Shown here: positions 6,709-13,087 of the stretch, piece by piece
How the letters are laid out: each line of letters begins with the position of its first letter
Numbering within the stretch: the first letter of the stretch is position 1
Assembly: GCA_937960725.1 (NCBI GenBank)
Contig: CALGOY010000016.1
Span: forward strand, 1 to 13,087
Direction: 5' to 3'
Length of the DNA stretch: 13,087 bases
DNA from: an uncultured Bacillota bacterium
Lineage (GTDB): Bacteria; Bacillota; Clostridia; Caldicoprobacterales; UBA3941
Notes under the pieces: generated by a model
The model's database searches: none
What the model was told of the DNA's origin: nothing
Seen by the model: the letters and a program-made list of their open reading frames with translations, nothing else
Position numbers and translations under genes: made by a program

Positions 6709-9700
6709 ATGGATCTTAAAAAATTTTCAACTCCTCCAGCTATGTACAGGCCTGCTCCTTTCTGGAGTTGGAATGATAAGCTGGATGAACAGGAATTAAG
6801 AAGACAGATCCGAGAGATGGCTGATAAGGGCTGGGGAGGATATTTCATGCACTCCAGGGTAGGCCTTGTAACTGGATATCTATCGGATGAGTGGATGCAG
6901 CTGGTAAAAGCCTGCGCAGAAGAAGCCAGAGCTACCGGGACCTATGCCTGGCTCTACGATGAAGATAAATGGCCCTCCGGTTTTGCAGGGGGAATAGTGC
7001 CTCAAAACCCAGAGTACCGCAGCCGTGCACTGGTAGCGCTAAAAAAAGAGCAGATCACCGAAGATGATACTGTATTGGCGGAGTATACCGAAGATGATAC
7101 GACTTATTTTATATGTAAACGGGTATCGCCTTTAGGCAGCAAATGGTTTAACGGTGCATCCTATGTTGATTTAATGAACCCCGAAGCAGTAAAATATTTT
7201 ATTGAATGTACCCATGAAAAGTATAAAGAACACTGCAGCGAATTTTTCGGCAAGGAAATTCCAGGGATCTTCACCGATGAGCCTTGCTACCTAATGGAAG
7301 GCCACTACAATGTTCCAGTACTGCCCTGGTCCGAATATTTACCTCCTTTCTTCAAAAAACTTAAAGGCTATGATATTCAAGAACATCTAGTAGAATTGTT
7401 TTTCGACATCGGGGATTATAAGCGGATTCGGTTCGACTTCTTTGACTCTGCCACCCGCCTATTCATAGAAAGCTTTACAAAACAGTACTATAAATGGTGT
7501 GAAGAAAACAACCTAATCATGACCGGCCATTTTATGGCGGAGGATAACCTTCCCTATCAGCTCCAATGGATTGGTGCAGCCATGCCCCACTATGAATTTA
7601 TGCACTGGCCAGGAATCGATAAGTTGGGCCGCCATATAGAGCAGGTAGTTACCGTTAAGCAGGTCACATCCGTAGCTGATCAGCTGGGCAAAGAGCGGTC
7701 CTTCTGTGAAGTATTTGGCTGTATAGGCCAGCAGTCCAGTTTCTATCACCGCAAATGGATAGCCGACTGGCAAGCAGCTTTAGGTATTGGCTTCGTCAAT
7801 CACCATCTTTCCCTATATTCAATGCGCGGTGAGAGAAAACGGGATTATCCTGCTAATCTATACTATCAACAGCCCTGGTGGGACAATGAAAAAGAGTTCG
7901 GCGATTATATAGGAAGGTTGTCCTATACCGTTTCCCAAGGCAAACGAAATGTGGATATACTAGTTCTTCACACCATTGCTAGCGTGTGGAGCGAATACTC
8001 ACCCCTTCATAAGAAAAATGGCCTGATGGTAGAAAGAGGAATATACGATGAGCCCTTCACTCAGCTATCTAAAGCCCTATTAGCCCACAAGCTGGATTTC
8101 CACTATGGGGATGAAATCATAATGGAAAACCATGCCCGAGTAGAGGATGGAAAATTAATCATTGGCCAGCATGCATATTCCTCCATAGTTGTGCCTCCAT
8201 CCCTTACTCTGAGAAGCAACACCGTTAAGCTGTTAAAACAGTTTGCATCGGAAGCTGGTGCAGACCGGCTCATATTCCTCAAACCCCGTCCTACTAGAAT
8301 AGATGGTCAAGCTGCTCAATTGGATTGGCCCAGCGGCGTTGTGTCCAAAGACAGTATAGACGAGGTTATAGATTACCTTGATAAACTATATGAAGACAGG
8401 ATTAGAGTAATTGATAAAGTCACTGGTAGAAATGCTGAAGCTGTTTTATGCCATGAAAGAACATCTGGCAGCGATAGATGGATATTGTTAGTTAATACCG
8501 AAGAAAGCAGGGAAATAAACGCTAATATTTCCATACCCGGAAGTCAAAAACCCTACATTTTAGACCTATCCTCTGGAGAGCTGTTCGACTGCAAATACAC
8601 TGTCGATGGCAACCGCGTTAATCTGGATATAAAATTCTATCCAGCCGGCAGCATTGTACTATATTTCACAGATGCAAATTTAGAAGCAAAAGCTTTGCCT
8701 GGATATCTAGATTCAGGAGTTCAGTTTATTTCGAATCCTAATACGGTTGCTATGGCTGAGGACTGGAAAGTTTCCTTATTAGAACCTAATGTCCTGCCAC
8801 TAAATAATGTTACCCTTTATATGGACGGAAAACTAGTCCTTAAAAATGAACCCATTGCAAAAGCATGGCATGAACATTTTTATAGCGCTCCTGAGGGAAC
8901 TCCTTTCAAAGCAGAATATACTTTTGATGTGCTAAACGTCCCCGAAGGAGAAATATTTGCCGTCATCGAGGTAGCAGAAAACTTAGATAAAATTACCTTA
9001 AATGGCAAGACAGTAACCCCGCTGAAGATCAGAGGAGAATTGGGAGCATTGGATTTTGATAAAAGTTGGAAGGATATCAATTTCACTAAAGTCCCCATTA
9101 CCGGTCTTATCCAGCAAGGCAGAAATAGATTGATACTAGAAGGTAAAAAATCTAATAATATCACAGGCCCAGGCACCCATGTAGGTGTAGAGAATTTCCA
9201 AGAACATACTCCTACTGAAGTAGAAACCGTATATATTTTAGGTAACTTCTCAGTAGTTAATGAAGATAATACAAGATTTTGGATAGATGGAAATATAGAA
9301 AAACCCGACCATAAAGACTTGACCACTTCCGGCTACCCCTTCTATGCTGGAAGGGCAGAGTTTACCGCGCAGTTTACCTATTCGGAAAATGAGGCAAAGT
9401 CCGTGTATCTAAAGCTAAACGGTCTTGAAGCGGCTTGCGTAGAAATATACGTAAACGGTGAATATGCAGGTACTAAGCGATGGGCTCCTTATGTATGCGA
9501 TATCACCGACTTAGTTCATAAAGGAAAAAACGATATAAAACTCATAGCTTCCAACACCCTATTTAACCTTATGGGACCCGGCTGGATTGATAACATTGAA
9601 GATATTTTATTTGTAGGGCCTGGAACCTTCGTTGATTTTGATCATTATACAGAGCGATATAGCTTTATGCCGTTTGGTATTAAAGGCGCAAGCATAATGA

Positions 9701-9711
9701 TTGCAAAATAA
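6709..9711 (+). CDS. GH106-type alpha-L-rhamnosidase, cytoplasmic
   Basis: This predicted glycoside hydrolase removes terminal alpha-L-rhamnose from oligosaccharides or glycosides. The 1000 residues start with the family-typical PAPFWSWNDKL (15-25), then GWGGYFMHSRVGL.TGYLSDEW (41-62), AWLYDEDKWPSGFAGG (80-95), GIFTDEPCY (186-194), GHFMAED (273-279), FCEVFGCIGQ (332-341) and HHLSLYSMRGERKRDYPAN (365-383). E191, E278 and E334 are candidate catalytic acidic residues; I cannot assign acid and base by eye. The C-terminal third is built of beta-sandwich, GH2-like sugar-binding modules (roughly 720-830 and 870-960; the latter has VEIYVNGEYAGTKRWAPYVCDIT). There is no signal peptide, unlike many secreted or periplasmic relatives, so it should act on imported substrates. 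It is divergent from the AraC-type regulator and faces the rhamnose operon across it, which supports rhamnose as the product. Confidence 0.85.
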   Translation: MDLKKFSTPPAMYRPAPFWSWNDKLDEQELRRQIREMADKGWGGYFMHSRVGLVTGYLSDEWMQLVKACAEEARATGTYAWLYDEDKWPSGFAGGIVPQNPEYRSRALVALKKEQITEDDTVLAEYTEDDTTYFICKRVSPLGSKWFNGASYVDLMNPEAVKYFIECTHEKYKEHCSEFFGKEIPGIFTDEPCYLMEGHYNVPVLPWSEYLPPFFKKLKGYDIQEHLVELFFDIGDYKRIRFDFFDSATRLFIESFTKQYYKWCEENNLIMTGHFMAEDNLPYQLQWIGAAMPHYEFMHWPGIDKLGRHIEQVVTVKQVTSVADQLGKERSFCEVFGCIGQQSSFYHRKWIADWQAALGIGFVNHHLSLYSMRGERKRDYPANLYYQQPWWDNEKEFGDYIGRLSYTVSQGKRNVDILVLHTIASVWSEYSPLHKKNGLMVERGIYDEPFTQLSKALLAHKLDFHYGDEIIMENHARVEDGKLIIGQHAYSSIVVPPSLTLRSNTVKLLKQFASEAGADRLIFLKPRPTRIDGQAAQLDWPSGVVSKDSIDEVIDYLDKLYEDRIRVIDKVTGRNAEAVLCHERTSGSDRWILLVNTEESREINANISIPGSQKPYILDLSSGELFDCKYTVDGNRVNLDIKFYPAGSIVLYFTDANLEAKALPGYLDSGVQFISNPNTVAMAEDWKVSLLEPNVLPLNNVTLYMDGKLVLKNEPIAKAWHEHFYSAPEGTPFKAEYTFDVLNVPEGEIFAVIEVAENLDKITLNGKTVTPLKIRGELGALDFDKSWKDINFTKVPITGLIQQGRNRLILEGKKSNNITGPGTHVGVENFQEHTPTEVETVYILGNFSVVNEDNTRFWIDGNIEKPDHKDLTTSGYPFYAGRAEFTAQFTYSENEAKSVYLKLNGLEAACVEIYVNGEYAGTKRWAPYVCDITDLVHKGKNDIKLIASNTLFNLMGPGWIDNIEDILFVGPGTFVDFDHYTERYSFMPFGIKGASIMIAK

Positions 9712-9716
9712 CTTGT

Positions 9717-9742
9717 ACAATTTTAAATATTCTTAAAATTGT
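9717..9742 (+). repeat. AT-rich perfect inverted repeat after the rhamnosidase gene
   Basis: ACAATTTTAA (9717-9726) and TTAAAATTGT (9733-9742) are perfect complements around a six-base loop, starting five bases after the stop codon. The stem is too AT-rich for a strong intrinsic terminator and only a broken T run follows. It could protect the 3' end of the transcript or be an operator. Confidence 0.6.
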
Positions 9743-9749
9743 TCGTTTT

Positions 9750-9798
9750 ATCACACTCCTTCCGGTTTATAAATATGGTAAAAGGGAAGGAGTGTGAT
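9750..9798 (+). promoter_or_regulatory. Perfect 14-base-pair inverted repeat hiding the NfeD ribosome binding site; possible terminator
   Basis: ATCACACTCCTTCC (9750-9763) is exactly complementary to GGAAGGAGTGTGAT (9785-9798), with a 21-base AT-rich loop. The right arm contains the AAGGAG ribosome binding site (9787-9792) of the NfeD-like gene and the alternative GTG at 9794. A run of five T (9798-9802) follows, so in RNA coming from the rhamnosidase gene the structure could act as an intrinsic terminator and would also block translation. The loop contains TATAAA (9768-9773), a possible -10, but with no good -35. RNA started there would lack the left arm and be freely translated. Confidence 0.7.
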
Positions 9799-9802
9799 TT
9801 TT

Positions 9803-10087
9803 GTGTGGTATGTAATTGTTGCTATCATTATTGTCGCACTCATAATTTGGTATATAGTACAAAAGAAATCAGCCAACAAGGTTGAAGTTAATCCATTAGA
9901 AAAATATCTAAATCAAGAGGCAGTTGTTACAGAAACTATCAGCGACACCATAGGTACAGGCAAAGTAGAGATTGATGGACAGGAGTACCAGGCTAGACGG
10001 GGAGGACCAGGAATTATCAAAGCCGGTACTAAAGTTATAATAACTGCAGTGGGCAATAACGAGGTTACTGTAAAACCTGCAGAGTAG
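9803..10087 (+). CDS. Small NfeD-like membrane protein
   Basis: The product is about 94 residues: one N-terminal hydrophobic membrane helix (WYVIVAIIIVALIIWYIV, residues 2-19), a short basic stretch (QKKSANK), then a soluble domain with the pattern of the NfeD C-terminal OB fold (EAVVTETISDTIGTGKVEIDGQEYQA, KAGTKVIITAVGNNEVTVKP). NfeD proteins usually work with SPFH/flotillin-like partners in membrane organisation. No such partner is in the window, and the large protease and multi-helix parts of long NfeD proteins are absent. Start choice: GTG at 9803 has AAGGAG ten bases upstream. GTG at 9794 (three residues longer) is only one base after that site and less likely. The ribosome binding site lies inside a perfect hairpin arm. 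A strong terminator follows. The function is not known. Confidence 0.8.
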   Translation: MWYVIVAIIIVALIIWYIVQKKSANKVEVNPLEKYLNQEAVVTETISDTIGTGKVEIDGQEYQARRGGPGIIKAGTKVIITAVGNNEVTVKPAE

Positions 10088-10111
10088 GTCCCATGTTCCC
10101 CCTATAAAATG

Positions 10112-10162
10112 AAAGAGCAGCGGCAATTACTCTGATTGATGTAAAAGCCGCTGCTCTTTTTT
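10112..10162. terminator. Strong bidirectional terminator between the NfeD-like and HAD genes
   Basis: AAAGAGCAGCGGC (10112-10124) and GCCGCTGCTCTTT (10147-10159) form a perfect 13-base-pair GC-rich stem around a 22-base loop. Six T (10157-10162) follow on the plus strand. The minus strand continues with TTTCATTTT. It lies between two convergent genes and its right side touches the stop codon of the HAD gene (10161-10163). Confidence 0.92.
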
Positions 10163-10874
10163 ATGTAACCGGATCCAGCTTCATCACAAAATCAAAGAAG
10201 TCCTGATAGCTACCTCTGTAAGTGGCTTTAATCTCCTCGTCCGTTCGGTGAATCATATAATCTTCTATCAAATAAGTATCCATCCCTAACTGACCAGCAA
10301 CCAGATCTTCCTGCACATCATTGCCCACCATTATACACTGCTCGGGCCGCTTGCCTATATTTTTTAATACCTCTTCATAAAATTCAATTTGCGGTTTACA
10401 GTAGTGGTTATTCTCATAGCAGCTTATATAGGAAAACTGCTCTGGTTCAAATCCAGCCCACCTAATTCTATGCAGGATAGATTTAAGGGGAAAAACCGGG
10501 TTAGTCGCGATGACTAAATTATACCCCTTTTCTTTCAGTATCTTAACACTCTCCCGCATAGCAGGTACATCAACTGCTGCTTCCTTGAGCTTTAAAAAGC
10601 CTTCATCATAAAAACGATCGAACCGTTCTTTATATAAACCTATGTCGCCGTCGATTTGTTTGCTAAACTCATCCATAAACACTTCTTCATTGGATTTGTT
10701 TCCGGTATTTACCACCATTGCCTTAGCAGCAGTCCATACACATTCTACCAGCTTCTTAGGCTCAATCATATCGCTAAAAAATTTTCCCATTTCACCAAAA
10801 TATATTTTTACAAACTCATCCATATCTATAGGAAGCAAAGTACCGTCTAAATCAAATATGAACGTATCGAGCAT
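10161..10874 (-). CDS. HAD-superfamily hydrolase
   Basis: This is a predicted cytoplasmic phosphatase of 237 residues. All four HAD motifs are present: DLDGT (8-12, nucleophile D8 and general acid D10), VIATNP with T124, K160 in YCKPQ, and MVGNDVQED (182-190) with the Mg-binding acidic pair D186 and D190. The about 90 mostly helical residues between motifs I and II form a C1-type cap, so the substrate is probably a small phosphorylated molecule. It is the last gene of a minus-strand cluster after phosphoglucomutase and galU (44 bases after the former, no terminator), which suggests a sugar phosphate or phosphorylated by-product as substrate. This is an inference only, since HAD specificity cannot be read from sequence. 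The ATG has GGAGAGG ten bases upstream. Confidence 0.88.
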   Translation of the reverse strand: MLDTFIFDLDGTLLPIDMDEFVKIYFGEMGKFFSDMIEPKKLVECVWTAAKAMVVNTGNKSNEEVFMDEFSKQIDGDIGLYKERFDRFYDEGFLKLKEAAVDVPAMRESVKILKEKGYNLVIATNPVFPLKSILHRIRWAGFEPEQFSYISCYENNHYCKPQIEFYEEVLKNIGKRPEQCIMVGNDVQEDLVAGQLGMDTYLIEDYMIHRTDEEIKATYRGSYQDFFDFVMKLDPVT

Positions 10875-10917
10875 CTATTTATTTCCTCTCCTATCGCTGT
10901 ATTCCACGCTAGTACAA

Positions 10918-12645
10918 TTACTGAATTCGCCCCATTACAGAATCGATAAGCCCATCCATTTTTTTCTGCCCATCTTCTACATCTTTACCTATTACTGAAA
11001 AATAAAGCTTTATTTTAGGCTCCGTTCCTGAAGGTCGCACACAAAACCAAGAACCGTCATCCAACATATAGCGAAGTACATTGGATACCGGCAGATTTAT
11101 ATCTTCAGTCCTATCTTTTAAAACATCGTACGCCTTGCTTTCTAGATAATCTTCTATTCGAGCAACTTTAACTCCGTTAAGCTGCTCTGGAGGATTATTG
11201 CGCAGCCCATCCATGATAGATTTTATCCGCTCCATCCCTTCCTTGCCTTCCATGTTAATGGATTTGAGGACTTCGTTATAATAGCCGTATTTCTCCCACA
11301 ATTCAACAAGGCCCTCATATAGGCTCATCCCTCGGGATTTATAGTAAGCCGCCATTTCACAGACCAGCAATGAAGCAATTACAGCGTCCTTATCCCTCAC
11401 AAAGTCACCTGCCAGATATCCATAGCTTTCCTCATAGCCAAATATAAAGGTATGCTCCCCTGTCTGCTCAAATTCGTTTATTTTCTCACCTATAAACTTA
11501 AATCCAGTGAGGGTATCGATGGTTTCAATCCCGTAGGATTTGGCAATTTCCCTGCCCATTTCACTGGTGACTATGGTTTTTATTACTACTCCATTTTCGG
11601 GCAGTTCACCCTTTTGCTTTTTGGCACCCAATATATAATCCACTAGAAGAACCCCTACTTGATTTCCAGTCAGTACTACATATTCACCTTCACGGTTCTT
11701 AACAACTGCTCCCACCCGATCGCAGTCTGGATCCGTTCCTATTATGATATCAGCGCCATCTTTCTGGGCCATTTCAATGGCTAAGTTAAACACTTCTTTC
11801 TCTTCAGGATTGGGATAAGTAACAGTAGAGAAATTGGGATCAGGCATTTCCTGTTCAGGTACGACGGTAACCTGTTCAAAGCCAACCTCTTTCAATACCC
11901 TGCGGACAGGCTTATTTCCAGAGCCGTGAAGGGGGGTGTAGATTATCTTTAAATCCCTACCCCACTCTTTTATCAATTGGGGATTGATGCACAGTCCTTT
12001 AACCCGGTCTATATATTTCTTCAGCACTTCCTCCCCGATCCAACATAAAAGTCCTTTATCTTCTGCATCTTTCTGATCCATAGTAAGTATTTTGTCAAAG
12101 CTATCCACTGCATTTATTTCTTTGATAATCTCTTCGGCCCGCTCAGGGGGAATCTGCCCGCCATCGCTCCAATAGACCTTATAGCCGTTGTACTGGGGAG
12201 GATTGTGGCTAGCTGTTATTACAACTCCAGCCGTAGCCTTAAGCTCTCTCACGCTGAAGGATAGCACAGGAGTAGGCTGCAGCTCGCTGTATACATGAGT
12301 TTTAATTCCATTGGCGTTTAGAACCAGGGCTGTTTCTTTAGCAAATTCAGAGGACATCCTCCTAGAATCGTAAGCAATAACAACTCCTGCCTCTGCAGCT
12401 GCTTTCCCTTGCTTATTTATATAATTGGCTAATCCCTGAGTTGCCTTACGCACGGTATATTTATTTATTCGGTTAGAACCTGCGCCGATCATACCGCGAA
12501 GTCCCCCGGTACCAAATTCTAGATCTTTATAAAACCGATCTTCGATTTCCTTTTCATCCCCTGCGATAGATTTTAGCTCCTCTTTAGTAGCATCATCTAT
12601 ATAGGGGCTTTCTAACCATTGATGATATTTCTTTTTATAATCCAT
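10918..12645 (-). CDS. pgcA: Phospho-sugar mutase, probable phosphoglucomutase (PgcA type)
   Basis: The enzyme interconverts glucose 6-phosphate and glucose 1-phosphate (alpha-D-phosphohexomutase superfamily). Counted from the chosen start (575 residues, as usual for the Firmicutes PgcA group), it has FGTGGLRG (44-51), the phosphoserine loop TASHNPP (144-150, S146), the Mg loop GTDPDCDRVG (303-312), the sugar-binding GYEESYGYL (403-411), and the phosphate-binding RPSGTEPKIKLYF (537-549). It lies directly after galU, whose product uses glucose 1-phosphate, which favours phosphogluco- over phosphomannomutase activity, although dual activity is common. An in-frame ATG at 12651 is only two bases after AAGGAG. 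The ATG at 12645 has the normal eight-base spacing and is preferred. Confidence 0.93.
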   Translation of the reverse strand: MDYKKKYHQWLESPYIDDATKEELKSIAGDEKEIEDRFYKDLEFGTGGLRGMIGAGSNRINKYTVRKATQGLANYINKQGKAAAEAGVVIAYDSRRMSSEFAKETALVLNANGIKTHVYSELQPTPVLSFSVRELKATAGVVITASHNPPQYNGYKVYWSDGGQIPPERAEEIIKEINAVDSFDKILTMDQKDAEDKGLLCWIGEEVLKKYIDRVKGLCINPQLIKEWGRDLKIIYTPLHGSGNKPVRRVLKEVGFEQVTVVPEQEMPDPNFSTVTYPNPEEKEVFNLAIEMAQKDGADIIIGTDPDCDRVGAVVKNREGEYVVLTGNQVGVLLVDYILGAKKQKGELPENGVVIKTIVTSEMGREIAKSYGIETIDTLTGFKFIGEKINEFEQTGEHTFIFGYEESYGYLAGDFVRDKDAVIASLLVCEMAAYYKSRGMSLYEGLVELWEKYGYYNEVLKSINMEGKEGMERIKSIMDGLRNNPPEQLNGVKVARIEDYLESKAYDVLKDRTEDINLPVSNVLRYMLDDGSWFCVRPSGTEPKIKLYFSVIGKDVEDGQKKMDGLIDSVMGRIQ

Positions 12646-12679
12646 AGCCATATCTCCTTTCTACAGTGCAATTCTTTCA

Positions 12680-12709
12680 ATAATATTATCGCTTTCTGGA
12701 CATTTACAA
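12680..12709 (-). promoter_or_regulatory. Possible internal promoter before the phosphoglucomutase gene
   Basis: In the gap after galU, a minus-strand TTGTAA (12704-12709, 4/6 to -35) is followed after 18 bases by TATTAT (12680-12685, 5/6 to -10). It could add transcription of phosphoglucomutase and the HAD gene. No terminator hairpin is visible in the gap, so transcription from galU can also read through. The match is weak. Confidence 0.35.
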
Positions 12710-12711
12710 GC

Positions 12712-13087
12712 TTACTGTTCCCAATAGTCCCGTCCGGTTTTGTACAATTCCGTGTTTATTAGATTATCCAAATACGCCTTGAAATCCTCTCGAAGTTCCT
12801 CCCGTCTTAAGGCAAATTCAACCGTAGCTTGGAGGTAACCTAATTTATTACCCACATCATATCTAATCCCCTCGAAATTGTAGGCATACATAGCCTCCTC
12901 CATCGCCAAAGCTTTTAAAGCATCAGTCAGCTGTATCTCTCCACCTGCCCCAGGCTCGGTTTTCTCCAAGAATTCAAAAATTCGGGGAGTTATTATATAT
13001 CTTCCCAATATCGCAAGGTTTGAAGGAGCTTCATCCAAGCTTGGCTTCTCCACAAGATCCTTTACCTTATAAACGCCATTTTCTATT
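12712..13087 (-). CDS. galU: UTP-glucose-1-phosphate uridylyltransferase, C-terminal part (cut by window edge)
   Basis: Only the last 124 residues are in the window; the frame stays open to the right edge, so the start lies outside. The visible part has the GalU/GtaB signature: NGVYKVKDLVEKP near the edge, then APSNLAILGRYIITPRIFEFL, GAGGEIQLTDAL, YDVGNKLGYLQATVEFALR and an ending around YL. The EKP lysine and the GGEIQLTDA and YDVG segments line the sugar-nucleotide site in this family. The enzyme makes UDP-glucose from glucose 1-phosphate and UTP. The adjacent phosphoglucomutase provides its substrate, giving a compact UDP-glucose supply module for cell-wall or surface glycans. Known paralogues with nearly identical motifs (GtaB, YngB) cannot be told apart from this fragment. 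Confidence 0.93.
   Translation of the reverse strand, partial: IENGVYKVKDLVEKPSLDEAPSNLAILGRYIITPRIFEFLEKTEPGAGGEIQLTDALKALAMEEAMYAYNFEGIRYDVGNKLGYLQATVEFALRREELREDFKAYLDNLINTELYKTGRDYWEQ

Noticed and set aside
1..13087. Mobile element, CRISPR array, prophage, tRNA or riboswitch
   Set aside because: No transposase or integrase, no regular repeats, no cloverleaf and no long structured leader was seen; all gaps between genes are shorter than 200 bases and are accounted for.

Overview
The window looks like chromosomal DNA of a low-GC Gram-positive bacterium, most likely in the Clostridia. The evidence is AT-rich intergenic DNA, strong AGGAGG-type ribosome binding sites, a LexA/DinR-type SOS box of the Firmicutes pattern, a PgcA-type phosphoglucomutase next to GalU, and protein families common in Clostridia. 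I cannot name a genus from the sequence alone. No phage, transposon, CRISPR, tRNA or rRNA signature was seen.

Layout from left to right: (1) At 1-183 there are two back-to-back promoters. One points left out of the window and carries a near-perfect LexA box between its -35 and -10. The other points right to a class II fructose-bisphosphate aldolase gene (184-1113). (2) A bidirectional terminator (1143-1180) separates the aldolase gene from a converging minus-strand L-rhamnose operon, read right to left as rhaB (rhamnulokinase), an Anabaena-sensory-rhodopsin-transducer (ASRT) family gene, rhaA (L-rhamnose isomerase), then a class II aldolase that very probably acts as rhamnulose-1-phosphate aldolase. 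(3) Upstream of rhaB is an AraC-family regulator gene (5674-6588, minus). Divergent from it is a 1000-residue alpha-L-rhamnosidase-like glycoside hydrolase of the GH106 type (6709-9711, plus). (4) At 9717-9798 there are two consecutive perfect inverted repeats. The second one buries the ribosome binding site of a small membrane NfeD-like gene (9803-10087, plus). (5) After a strong bidirectional terminator (10112-10162), a second minus-strand cluster reads galU (cut by the right edge), phosphoglucomutase, then a HAD-family phosphatase. This is the UDP-glucose supply module.

How the parts fit: the GH106 enzyme has no signal peptide, so it probably releases L-rhamnose from small imported rhamnosides inside the cell. 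RhaA, RhaB and the aldolase then turn L-rhamnose into dihydroxyacetone phosphate plus L-lactaldehyde, and the AraC-type protein probably senses the sugar and activates both sides. The DHAP enters glycolysis, where the fructose-bisphosphate aldolase acts. No transporter, mutarotase or lactaldehyde oxidoreductase is present in the window.

The most interesting points are the ASRT-family gene placed inside a rhamnose operon with no rhodopsin in sight, the aldolase that resembles only half of the usual bifunctional RhaEW enzyme, the hairpin that could both terminate the rhamnosidase transcript and hide the start of the NfeD gene, and the LexA-controlled promoter running off the left edge.
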